Origin: Psychrobacter sp. FDAARGOS_221
GTDB lineage: Bacteria; Pseudomonadota; Gammaproteobacteria; Pseudomonadales; Moraxellaceae
Length of the DNA stretch: 64,000 nucleotides
Assembly (NCBI RefSeq): GCF_002313155.2
Contig: NZ_NWFK02000001.1
Location: forward strand, 124,001-188,000
Reading direction: 5' to 3'
Positions 34,394-41,477 of the stretch are shown piece after piece. Under the pieces are notes generated by a model. The model worked only from the letters and a program-made list of their open reading frames with translations, searched no databases and was not told the DNA's origin. Positions within the stretch are counted from its first letter, which is position 1. Each line of letters begins with the position of its first letter. A program made the position numbers and the translations under genes.

Positions 34394-34633
34394 ATGTTTA
34401 AAAAAATATTGTTAGATTTTTTGTTGTCTGTAGAGGCATCAGCAGCAACAGGAGAGCTAGATGAATGGTATTTATCAGATTTTGATGACAAATATGTTAA
34501 CAGCATTGATTATGAAACTGGTTATGCGATGCTCATCGATTGCTGTGAAATTTGGCTTCAGTATCCTAGGTTTACATTTGAGCTAATTGACCCCTGCCGT
34601 CAAATCCGTACACCTAAACTTGGGAGATTTTGA
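34394..34633 (+). pseudogene. Truncated DEWYLS-family immunity gene, cut by the IS
   Basis: The first 65 codons (MFKKILLDFLLSVEA, then ELDEWYLSDFDDKYVN) resemble the protein at 20282, with the same LDEWYLS block. At 34588 the IS end begins and the frame runs 15 codons into it to a TGA. Downstream of the IS the sequence is a different gene (CdiI-like), so the 3' end was lost. AAAGGA precedes the ATG, so a short product might still be made. Confidence 0.7.
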
Positions 34634-35452
34634 TCAGGCAGCTTGACGATAGAAATCCATCCAAACTTGTCTTGGCGATCTCATACCTAAACTCTGCTGA
34701 ATCCTGACTTGATTGTAATCTAACTCGATATATTTTATGATACTGTTGATTGCTTCAAATCGAGTTTTGTAATTATGATGATATATCAGCTCATTCTTTA
34801 AAACGCCCCAGAAGCTCTCTATTGGCGCATTGTCATAACAGTTACCTTTCGCACTCATAGATCCTTTAAAACCGTATTTACTGATCATTTTGCGATAATC
34901 TTCGCTGCAATACTGGCTGCCTCTATCTGAATGTACAATAAGCCCTTGGCTAGGTCGTTTATCCTTGATTGCTTTATTTAAGGCTCTACAGACTAAATCT
35001 GCTTTCATGCGTTTATCGATAGCGTAGCCAACCAATTCTTTGGTATATAAGTCTTTGACGCCTGCTAAATAAAGCCAGCCCTCATCTGTCCAAATATAGG
35101 TTATATCACTGACCCAAGCACAATTAGGACGGTTAACGCCAAACTGTTGTTTAAGAAAATTAGGATAGACTCGCTTGTTATGGTCTGAGTCCGTTGTCAC
35201 TTTAAAGCGTTTATGACGTCTACATTTGATGTCATGTTCTTCCTTGATACTACGCACCATGTACTTGCTAATCTCATGTCCATGCTCACTTAAATGTGCA
35301 TGCAGACGCTGATAACCATATCGCTCTTTAGTCTCACTATGCGCAGCTTTTACAAGCAGCTCACAGCGGTTACGATGTATTTGCTGAGCACTGATATTAC
35401 GCTTGGTCCAGTCATAGTAGCTTGATGGTTTAATATCAAGGGTTTTACACAT
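34634..35452 (-). CDS. IS3-family transposase OrfB, DDE integrase domain (copy 2)
   Basis: The 272-residue protein is identical to OrfB of copy 1, with the same triad blocks WVSDITYIW, VHSDRGSQYCS and DNAPIESFWG. Its frame is open upstream to the A6G slippage site within orfA, so it is expected to be made as an OrfAB fusion. Both IS copies therefore look intact and potentially active. Confidence 0.93.
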   Translation of the reverse strand: MCKTLDIKPSSYYDWTKRNISAQQIHRNRCELLVKAAHSETKERYGYQRLHAHLSEHGHEISKYMVRSIKEEHDIKCRRHKRFKVTTDSDHNKRVYPNFLKQQFGVNRPNCAWVSDITYIWTDEGWLYLAGVKDLYTKELVGYAIDKRMKADLVCRALNKAIKDKRPSQGLIVHSDRGSQYCSEDYRKMISKYGFKGSMSAKGNCYDNAPIESFWGVLKNELIYHHNYKTRFEAINSIIKYIELDYNQVRIQQSLGMRSPRQVWMDFYRQAA

Positions 35453-35499
35453 GCTGGTAATGCTAAATTCATATTTGTGATGGTCAATAAAGGCGTACC

Positions 35500-35799
35500 T
35501 TACTGACCGTGTTTCGCAAAGTACGCCGTGGCCTTTTTTAGTATCTCTCGTTCTTCTTGTGCTATTTTTAGTTCACGCTTTAAACGCTTCATTTCTTCAA
35601 GGGCTGAAACAAGCTCTGGATCGTATTGCTTAGTACCCTTGAGCATGCCTTGATTGGCTTTTCGTTGCCAGTTAGCCAGTGTCTGCATTGGCAGCCCTAA
35701 CCGCCTAGCTGTAGCACTAACATTGCCACCATTATTCTCTATTGCTTTAACTGCTTCTGCTTTAAATTCTTCACTGTATCTTTTAGCTTTCTTTGTCAT
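35500..35799 (-). CDS. IS3-family transposase OrfA (copy 2)
   Basis: This 99-residue helix-turn-helix protein is identical to OrfA of copy 1 (SATARRLGLPMQTLANW and the C-terminal coiled coil). The A6G frameshift motif is conserved near its 3' end. Upstream of the ATG is the same AGGAG-containing leader inside the IS. Confidence 0.92.
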   Translation of the reverse strand: MTKKAKRYSEEFKAEAVKAIENNGGNVSATARRLGLPMQTLANWQRKANQGMLKGTKQYDPELVSALEEMKRLKRELKIAQEEREILKKATAYFAKHGQ

Positions 35800-35865
35800 G
35801 GTAAACTCCTATTTGTCTTCCTTAGTTTACCAAGTTTTTGTCTACGGTTTTTTCAGCATAGCTCA

Positions 35866-36237
35866 GATTGCTCAAATGAAGCATTAGGAGAAGCGGTATT
35901 TGAAGCCCTTAAGCATAGCAGAGAAATGCCGCTAGATGAATTTGATGAGCTGTTTCGTTCAGGTTTTTTAGAAAGGAAATATGCTGAATTTGAAAGTTCG
36001 TTGATGGAACGTTTTAATTATAAAAATAAACGCCAACTTTATAAAACTATGAAAGCAGTTTATGTAAACGGTATAGAGAATCGTGTTGAGCTAGTATCTA
36101 CACACCAAGATAGTTTAGATGGCTTTTGTGGTATTGAGGAGTTAAAGCCGATAGTCACTTCATTTGATGTTTCAGCTGAGATATTGGGAGAGAAAATAAG
36201 AGAGGCCTATCAGCTTAGTACCAGTAAATATAAGTAG
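35866..36237 (+). pseudogene. CdiI-like (DUF1436/CdiI family) immunity gene, 5' end removed by the IS
   Basis: The frame is open from the IS edge: DCSNEALGEAVFEALKHSRE, then FNYKNKRQLYKTMKAVYVN, EELKPIVTSFD and ILGEKIREAYQLS. The YKNKRQLYKTMK block, with a YGYKTKRALFKNMK-like family pattern, and the final ILGEKI-x-x-A helix match the CdiI/DUF1436 immunity proteins of contact-dependent inhibition. About 40 N-terminal residues are missing. An internal ATG at 35926 leaves 103 residues without a clear ribosome binding site. The long hairpin at 36307 follows. Confidence 0.7.
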
Positions 36238-36306
36238 TTTAAGACTAAGCAGGATACTTTATAAGCACCTAATCCTTTGTTATCACAAAAAATAGGAAAC
36301 GGAATT

Positions 36307-36364
36307 AAAAAAAGGTGAGTTATTTTTATACTTTGACACGGTGTAAAAATAACTCACCTTTTTT
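36307..36364. terminator. Long hairpin with conserved loop (copy 1)
   Basis: A 21-bp near-perfect stem (GGTGAGTTATTTTTA with TAAAAATAACTCACC, plus A/T runs) closes a 15-base loop TACTTTGACACGGTG. A related hairpin with nearly the same loop is at 38257-38310. It can act as a terminator in both directions, and stands between an immunity gene and a pre-toxin remnant. Confidence 0.8.
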
Positions 36365-36402
36365 ATGCTTAGTAAATGCAACTTTAGCCTTTCAAACATT
36401 AA

Positions 36403-36596
36403 GCACTCACCAATAGCTTACGCATCTCTTTAGTGGATGTCTTTGCAGGTGAAGCGTTTAGTGAAGAGGTAAAAGGTATTGATGCTGACGACTTTGCCCG
36501 AAACTTAGCTCATAAGCTCGCGGCGGCTGGTGTGGGCTGTATTGCAGCAAGTGCTAAAAACCAAAGCTGTGATGCTGGGGCAACCGTGATAATGAG
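36403..36596 (+). pseudogene. CdiA/hemagglutinin pre-toxin remnant 2
   Basis: The frame reads ALTNSLRISLVDVFAGEAF, DADDFARNLAHKLAAAGVG and CIAASAKNQSCDAGA, then shifts abruptly into HINT-tail sequence (NRDNEQMLKVVSQTKL) in another phase. The LAHKLAAAGVGC...CDAGA block is typical of the region before the VENN/HINT part of CdiA-like exoproteins. A deletion with loss of phase has fused it to the module 3 HINT tail. Confidence 0.7.
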
Positions 36597-36599
36597 CAA

Positions 36600-37034
36600 A
36601 TGCTCAAAGTTGTTAGCCAAACCAAGCTCAATAAAACTGACACCGTATATAACTTTGAAGTCGATGAATTCCATACTTATCATATTGGTGAGTTCGGGGT
36701 TTGGGTGCGTAATGCTTGTTCCCCAAGGTTTCAAGGAGCAAGTCAGTTGACTTTAAATAGATTAGATAAAGTACTGTCAACTGCATCTGACTCAACAGTA
36801 GGTAGTGGGGTAAAGAATTTTACCCAAGTACAATCAAGAAGCAGATTGGCGGACTATAAATGGTTAACTGCCAATCCTAAGAGTGTGATTAGAGATGATA
36901 TAAATCTAAAAATCACTGAACTTCAAGATAGTACAAAAATAATTTTAAGAGATAGTAGTACTGGTCCAAAAACTATTGAAATTCAAAAATCTAATGAAGG
37001 TAAGGTGATGGAGATTAGATATGAAAAACCATAA
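36600..37034 (+). CDS. Orphan toxin C-terminal module with HINT tail (module 3)
   Basis: This 144-residue frame has no ribosome binding site. It opens with the HINT tail (TVYNFEVDEFHTYHIGEFGV, then WVRNAC) and continues into about 100 residues of intact toxin: RFQGASQLTLNRLDKVLSTA, SGVKNFTQVQSRSRLADYKW, then TGPKTIEIQKSNEGKVMEI. I do not recognise the toxin fold. Charged, Lys/Arg-rich, small and placed after HINT, it fits a polymorphic toxin effector. Its last 14 bases overlap the next gene, which should be its immunity gene. Without a delivery part it would act only if recombined onto a full-length CdiA/MafB. Confidence 0.6.
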   Translation: MLKVVSQTKLNKTDTVYNFEVDEFHTYHIGEFGVWVRNACSPRFQGASQLTLNRLDKVLSTASDSTVGSGVKNFTQVQSRSRLADYKWLTANPKSVIRDDINLKITELQDSTKIILRDSSTGPKTIEIQKSNEGKVMEIRYEKP

Positions 37035-37605
37035 CACGAAACCTTGGTGTGATGTGGAAGATCCATTAAAAAAGTACTATAACTTATTAAATGATCAGGA
37101 TTTGAAAAAAGTAGTTGATATTACAACTAGACAAAACTTGAAGCTACCCTGCTTTCAAAAAGAACTCATAGAGAATGCATTACTGTTAATAGATTTTTCT
37201 GATTATCATAATGCATTTTCACAATTTCAACTTTTCTCTGATTTAATTAAACAATTCAGAAGTCAAGGAAGTTATTTACTTTGGATGCCTTTGAATAATG
37301 ACGATTTGAATAATTTCAGTAAATTCAATCCTTTAATGATAGCGAAAACGCCTTTTGAAGTTGGGTTCTTAACAAAAGCTTCAGAATCAATGATGCAAAT
37401 GCTGACAGGTGGTTTTATGGTGATAGACTCTAAGAATCAATTTATTTCTATGATTATAGATGGATATTATATGTTAAGCATAGTTTATGACATTTCTTTA
37501 GCTAATATTTTTCAAAAATATATAGATAATTGGCGTGTTGTTCGCGAAAATCTAGATGAAACCACAGCTACTACTCTATTGACTTGCCAAGCTGAGTATG
37601 GCTGA
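37021..37605 (+). CDS. Putative immunity protein of module 3
   Basis: This 194-residue soluble protein overlaps the toxin gene by 14 bases; its ATG lies inside the toxin's last codons, giving translational coupling. It contains LIDFSDYHNAFSQFQLFSDL, PFEVGFLTKASESMMQMLTG and SMIIDGYYMLSIVYDISLAN. The family is not recognised. Overlap with a toxin C-terminus is the classic arrangement of cdiA-CT/cdiI and mafB-CT/mafI pairs. A terminator at 37686-37715 ends the unit. Confidence 0.65.
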   Translation: MKNHNTKPWCDVEDPLKKYYNLLNDQDLKKVVDITTRQNLKLPCFQKELIENALLLIDFSDYHNAFSQFQLFSDLIKQFRSQGSYLLWMPLNNDDLNNFSKFNPLMIAKTPFEVGFLTKASESMMQMLTGGFMVIDSKNQFISMIIDGYYMLSIVYDISLANIFQKYIDNWRVVRENLDETTATTLLTCQAEYG

Positions 37606-37685
37606 TATTTATATAGTCAGCAAACGTAGCGTGGGTGCAACTGAGTGAAACCCACGTATTAAAACTAAACTCAAACACCAAAATC

Positions 37686-37715
37686 AAAGGCTGGGCTTTA
37701 AATCCAGCCTTTTTT
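37686..37715 (+). terminator. Terminator after module 3
   Basis: AAAGGCTGG pairs with CCAGCCTTT around a short loop, followed by a T-run. Confidence 0.85.
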
Positions 37716-37798
37716 ACCTATAAAATGGTCTTAATGTTCGGTGGAAAAGAGCTGGTGAGTATGATCCTTTTTAAACAATTATTTTTCAGGAGGATTTT

Positions 37799-38203
37799 AT
37801 GAAGGTTAAGTTAAGAAATATTGACGAATGTGATGAATTCTACAGAAGACTTATAGGAAATGTCGATCTTAGCCATGATAAAATATATGAAGTCATAGAA
37901 ATACAACAAAGTTCATATCGTCTTGAAGGTGATAGGAAAGAACCTGCTTTATATGATAAACGAATGTTTGACATTGTAGACCCCACTATTCCTGAAGGTT
38001 ACATATACCAATTTTACTATGAAGACAGCGAAGAGTTTCATGGAGATGAAGATGGTTTTATATGGCGTGATTTTGAAGAGGAGTATAACATAACGCCAAA
38101 ATGCTTCGCTCAAAGAGCTTTTTTTGATTTTTATTTTGACAAGCATGAAGAGCAGGTTGCTATTTATAATGAATACATAAAAAATAGAAATAAGTTGGAT
38201 TAA
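37799..38203 (+). CDS. Putative immunity protein with strong ribosome binding site
   Basis: The 134-residue acidic protein has KIYEVIEIQQSSYRLEGDRK, then MFDIVDPTIPEGYIYQFYYE and a C-terminal helix. The ribosome binding site AGGAGG, five bases before the ATG, is the strongest in the island, suggesting good expression. The strand-rich N-terminal half looks like an SH3-type barrel. The family is not recognised. No toxin is adjacent; a hairpin and a third pre-toxin remnant follow, repeating the layout at 35866-36596. Confidence 0.5.
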   Translation: MKVKLRNIDECDEFYRRLIGNVDLSHDKIYEVIEIQQSSYRLEGDRKEPALYDKRMFDIVDPTIPEGYIYQFYYEDSEEFHGDEDGFIWRDFEEEYNITPKCFAQRAFFDFYFDKHEEQVAIYNEYIKNRNKLD

Positions 38204-38256
38204 GATATTTTTAAGTATTGCTTATGGTTATAAATTAAAATTGAAAGCTGGATTAG

Positions 38257-38310
38257 AAGGGTAAGTTGTTTTTATACTTTGACAAGGTGTGAAAATAACT
38301 TACCCTTTTT
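38257..38310. terminator. Long hairpin with conserved loop (copy 2)
   Basis: AAGGGTAAGTTGTTTTTA pairs with TGAAAATAACTTACCCTT (one or two G-T pairs). The loop TACTTTGACAAGGTG matches the loop of the hairpin at 36307-36364 at 14 of 15 positions, although the stem has changed and still pairs. Confidence 0.8.
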
Positions 38311-38376
38311 TGAATATAGTAAATGCAAGTTTATCTTCATTAAAAATGACTTATACCAATAGCTTATCAGATTCTG

Positions 38377-38436
38377 TAAAAGCTGTAATGCTGGGGCAAT
38401 TGGTGCCGCTGTTGGTGAGATGGTTGCGATTATTTA
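38377..38436 (+). pseudogene. CdiA pre-toxin remnant 3
   Basis: A 19-codon frame reads KSCNAGAIGAAVGEMVAII and stops at TAG. It continues the region seen in remnant 2 (KNQSCDAGA...) and is the right-hand edge of the second island. The next 200 bases hold no gene. Confidence 0.6.
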
Positions 38437-38647
38437 GAGAGCTATTTAATAGAGCAAGGCTTTGAAGCACAATTGTCTGCTGAGCAAAAATAGGACATTC
38501 TTAATCTTAATAGATCTAAATTAGTCACTGGTACAGTAGATGCGACTTATCAATTTTTTTATAGGAAAATCAACCGTTTTTTAGTATTATGCATAAGTTG
38601 CCGCAAACACAAGGCCGTGTTTTAAAACAAATTTAAAGGATTATTAA

Positions 38648-39856
38648 ATGGATTTTTCGCAAATCAACCCGCCTTATAGCCCCAGTGCGTGGCTCGACAT
38701 GGACGCACTAGACCACAATATTGCACTGGTCACACAGCAAACCCAAGCGGTTAACCTGCGCTTAGCGACTAAGTCTATACGCTCACTCGACGTTCTACAC
38801 TATATCAAAGACAACTCACCCAACTATATCGGCCTGATGTCGTATGCGGCTGATGAGTCTGTGTATCTATTAGAAAATGGCTTTGACAATATTTTATGTG
38901 CTTATCCAACCTTAGATATGCAGAGTGTGGCTCAAACTTTGGAATATACCAGACAAGGGGCGACCATGATTTGGATGGTCGATCGTCCAGAGCAAGTGGA
39001 TGCATTAAGCCAAGTTGCCAAGTCACATCAGACCACTATAGAAGTTTGTCTTGATATCAATATGTCGATGCCATTGCCGAAGCTGTATTTTGGCACCAAG
39101 CGATCGGCGTTAATGAGCAAAAAAGACGTCAAAAATCTACTTAAACACATCAAAAAACAGCGTCATATCAAAGTGGCAGCACTGATGGGTTATGAAGCAC
39201 AAATTGCTGGATTACCTGAGCACTTACCGGGTAAAACCAGGCTCAGCCCAGCGATCAAAATGCTCAAGCAGCGCTCTAAAAAACAAGTCAGTCAGCGCCG
39301 CGGCTCATTAGTAAAATGGCTTACCAAGCAAGGCTTTGATCTGAAGCTGGTTAATGGCGGTGGTAGCGGTAGTATGGACTTTACCTCAAGTCAGCCAGAA
39401 GTCACTGAGATTACCGTGGGTTCAGCCTATTACAAGCCTGCTTATTTTGATTATATGGATAGCATGAGCGAGTACCAGCCAGCCGCTGGGTTTGTATTGC
39501 CAGTAACTCGCCAACCTGAAAAAGGGGTCATTACTTGTCACAGTGGTGGCTTTATTGCTTCTGGAGCGACCGGCATTGATAAAGCGCCAGTGGTTCATTA
39601 TCCGCAGGGTTTATCAATTTTAACTGACGAAGGTTTTGGTGAAGTTCAAACCCCACTTGCAGTAAATACCAAAAAGTTAAATAACGCAGCCGTTCCGACA
39701 ATCGGTTCAGCGGTATGGTTCCGCCATGCCAAAGCGGGTGAGCTGTGCGAGCATTTTAATGAATTAGTTTGCTATCGTGATTCACAAGTTATAGAGGCAG
39801 AAGGATCTGCCCGTACCATGACAACGTATCGAGGAGAGGGAAAATGTTTTCACTAA
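38648..39856 (+). CDS. Alanine racemase-domain PLP protein (D-threonine aldolase/DSD1-like)
   Basis: This 402-residue fold-type III PLP enzyme has the Schiff-base lysine at Lys42 (RLATKSIRS), a LMGYEAQIAGLP block, a VNGGGSGSMDF loop typical for phosphate binding, and TVGSAYYKPAYFD. D-threonine aldolases and D-serine deaminases of this family have a C-terminal metal site; here CHSGGFIASGATG and GSAVWFRHAKAGELCEHFNE supply candidate His/Cys ligands. The substrate is unknown. AAAGGA precedes the ATG. It overlaps the next gene by 13 bases, so the two are translationally coupled. Confidence 0.8.
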   Translation: MDFSQINPPYSPSAWLDMDALDHNIALVTQQTQAVNLRLATKSIRSLDVLHYIKDNSPNYIGLMSYAADESVYLLENGFDNILCAYPTLDMQSVAQTLEYTRQGATMIWMVDRPEQVDALSQVAKSHQTTIEVCLDINMSMPLPKLYFGTKRSALMSKKDVKNLLKHIKKQRHIKVAALMGYEAQIAGLPEHLPGKTRLSPAIKMLKQRSKKQVSQRRGSLVKWLTKQGFDLKLVNGGGSGSMDFTSSQPEVTEITVGSAYYKPAYFDYMDSMSEYQPAAGFVLPVTRQPEKGVITCHSGGFIASGATGIDKAPVVHYPQGLSILTDEGFGEVQTPLAVNTKKLNNAAVPTIGSAVWFRHAKAGELCEHFNELVCYRDSQVIEAEGSARTMTTYRGEGKCFH

Positions 39857-41172
39857 CACAGTGGCAAAATAGCAATAAATGGGAAAACTGGGTCGGATAC
39901 GTCACCGCAGAGCCGGATGAAAAATTAACCCCGTCATCGGTAGAAGAGCTACAGCAAATTGTCAAACAAGCACGCGCCGATAAAAAACGAGTGCGTGTCA
40001 CCGGTGCGGCGCACTCTTTTAGTGGTTGCGCGAAACCGGAAGAGATAGCGGTTAGCTTGCATAATATGCGTGGTCTTATCTCTGTTGATAAAGAGAAAAA
40101 GCAAGCGACCTTACATGCAGGTACCTATTTGCATGAGATTGGTGATGCGTTGCGTGAACATGGTTTTGCACTTGAGAACATGGGTGATGTACAAGCCCAG
40201 ACCATCGCTGGGGCTGCCAGTACCTCCACTCATGGTACAGGCATTACGCTTGGCTCAGTGGCCAATCAAGTGGTTGGCTGGGAATGGGTAGATGGCAAAG
40301 GTGAGCTACATACTCATGAGCGCGGCGATCCTGAGACAGATGAGCTGGGCAATGCGTTACACGCAAGCTTGGGTATGTTAGGTATCTTTACCAAGCTGAC
40401 GATACAAGTCGTTGATCTGTATGGATTACGCGAGTCAAATGAGCGCTTAGAGTTTGAAGAAGGGCTGGCAGGCTTCCATGACGCGGCACACAGTCACAGA
40501 CACATGGAGTGGTTCTTGTTCCCAGGTACCAATAAGCTGCAACAAAAAACCTTATCGGTTATTCCGCCAAAACCGATGAAGCGCAGTCAAAAATTAAAAG
40601 ATAGCTTTGATAGTATTGTGACCTTAAATGGTGCTTTTTATCTGTTATCAGAGATGGCGCGGATGAATCCTAAATTAACCAAAAAAGTGAGTCAGATATC
40701 GGCCAGCTCTATTCCTAATACCCATCGTGAAGGCTACAGCTACGAAGTTTTCCCAACCCCACGTGGTGTTAAGTTTAATGAGACTGAGTACTTTATTAAG
40801 CTTAGTGACTTTGAGCAATGTATTACCGAAGTCAATAATGTGTTGTTAGAGGACAATAAGCTGTCGCATTTCCCAATTGAGGTGCGTACGCATAAGGGTG
40901 AGACCGGCATGCTTAGCCCAACTCAAGGTGAGGACTGTGCAGTATTATCTTTCCACGTGTATAAAGGCATGGACAGCGAACCCTTATTCAACTGGGTTTA
41001 TGAGTATATGAAAAAATGGCAAGGCCGCCCACATTGGGGTAAGGTAAACAAACTCAGCAGTGAAGAATTACACGCCTTGTACCCTCAATTGAAGCGCTTT
41101 TTGGAGATTCGTGAGCAGTACGATCCAGATAAAGTGTTCTTTAACAGCTGGTTTGAACAGAAGTTTAAATAG
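39844..41172 (+). CDS. FAD-linked oxidase, D-arabinono-1,4-lactone oxidase family
   Basis: This 442-residue protein has the FAD_binding_4 domain: RVRVTGAAHSFSGCA at about 49-63, then AGAASTSTHGTGITLGSV, and a C-terminal ALO domain ending in LEIREQYDPDKVFFNSWFEQ. These enzymes oxidise sugar lactones or related polyols. A very good GAGGAGAGGG site lies before the ATG inside the previous gene. Overlap with a PLP amino-acid-type enzyme suggests a common pathway, which is not obvious from known systems. The substrate is unknown. Confidence 0.85.
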   Translation: MFSLTQWQNSNKWENWVGYVTAEPDEKLTPSSVEELQQIVKQARADKKRVRVTGAAHSFSGCAKPEEIAVSLHNMRGLISVDKEKKQATLHAGTYLHEIGDALREHGFALENMGDVQAQTIAGAASTSTHGTGITLGSVANQVVGWEWVDGKGELHTHERGDPETDELGNALHASLGMLGIFTKLTIQVVDLYGLRESNERLEFEEGLAGFHDAAHSHRHMEWFLFPGTNKLQQKTLSVIPPKPMKRSQKLKDSFDSIVTLNGAFYLLSEMARMNPKLTKKVSQISASSIPNTHREGYSYEVFPTPRGVKFNETEYFIKLSDFEQCITEVNNVLLEDNKLSHFPIEVRTHKGETGMLSPTQGEDCAVLSFHVYKGMDSEPLFNWVYEYMKKWQGRPHWGKVNKLSSEELHALYPQLKRFLEIREQYDPDKVFFNSWFEQKFK

Positions 41173-41477
41173 TTTTAATAGCAGTTTTAATAACAGTTGG
41201 CTGTTTCAATAACACTGACTTAATTCAACACACTGTCAAAAATCTCAAGTAGACTCAATCTTACGGGCTGATAATTAGCTTGATTGGGTCTTCTGCCTCA
41301 ATGTCGTTTATTAAACATTTCTGGTGAGCGTAACATTCTTGCCGGATTATTTTGTTTTGTCTGTTTTGTCTGTTTTTTTGGTTTTTTGGTACGATTAGGC
41401 TACACTAAACAACATACAATATTTATTAAATTGATTTCATAAGTTGTTATCAAACGCCATAATTAACAAACTAATTA
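41173..41477. other. Intergenic region before the WG-repeat gene
   Basis: About 305 bases. It contains a T-rich stretch with TTTTGTCTG repeated near 41,351-41,370 and no clear terminator stem or gene. Nothing else is seen. Confidence 0.4.

Larger units (their letters stand above)
34588..35865 (-). mobile_element. IS3-family insertion sequence, copy 2 (inverted)
   Basis: Same 1,278-bp length, ends and proteins as copy 1, in opposite orientation. No target-site duplication is visible (flanks AAT and GAT). Its two sides interrupt unrelated genes: a DEWYLS immunity gene on the left and a CdiI-like gene on the right. That points to deletion or recombination after insertion. Confidence 0.93.

Noticed and set aside
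22613..35865. Composite transposon made by the two IS copies
   Set aside because: The 10.7 kb between them includes ordinary core genes, there are no outer target duplications, and each copy has its own local deletion.
36433..36750. Single gene spanning the pre-toxin remnant and beyond
   Set aside because: After CDAGA the frame reads meaningless sequence, while the HINT tail is in another phase; this is a remnant, not a gene.
20177..38436. Prophage or integrative element
   Set aside because: No integrase, phage structural gene or tRNA attachment site was seen.
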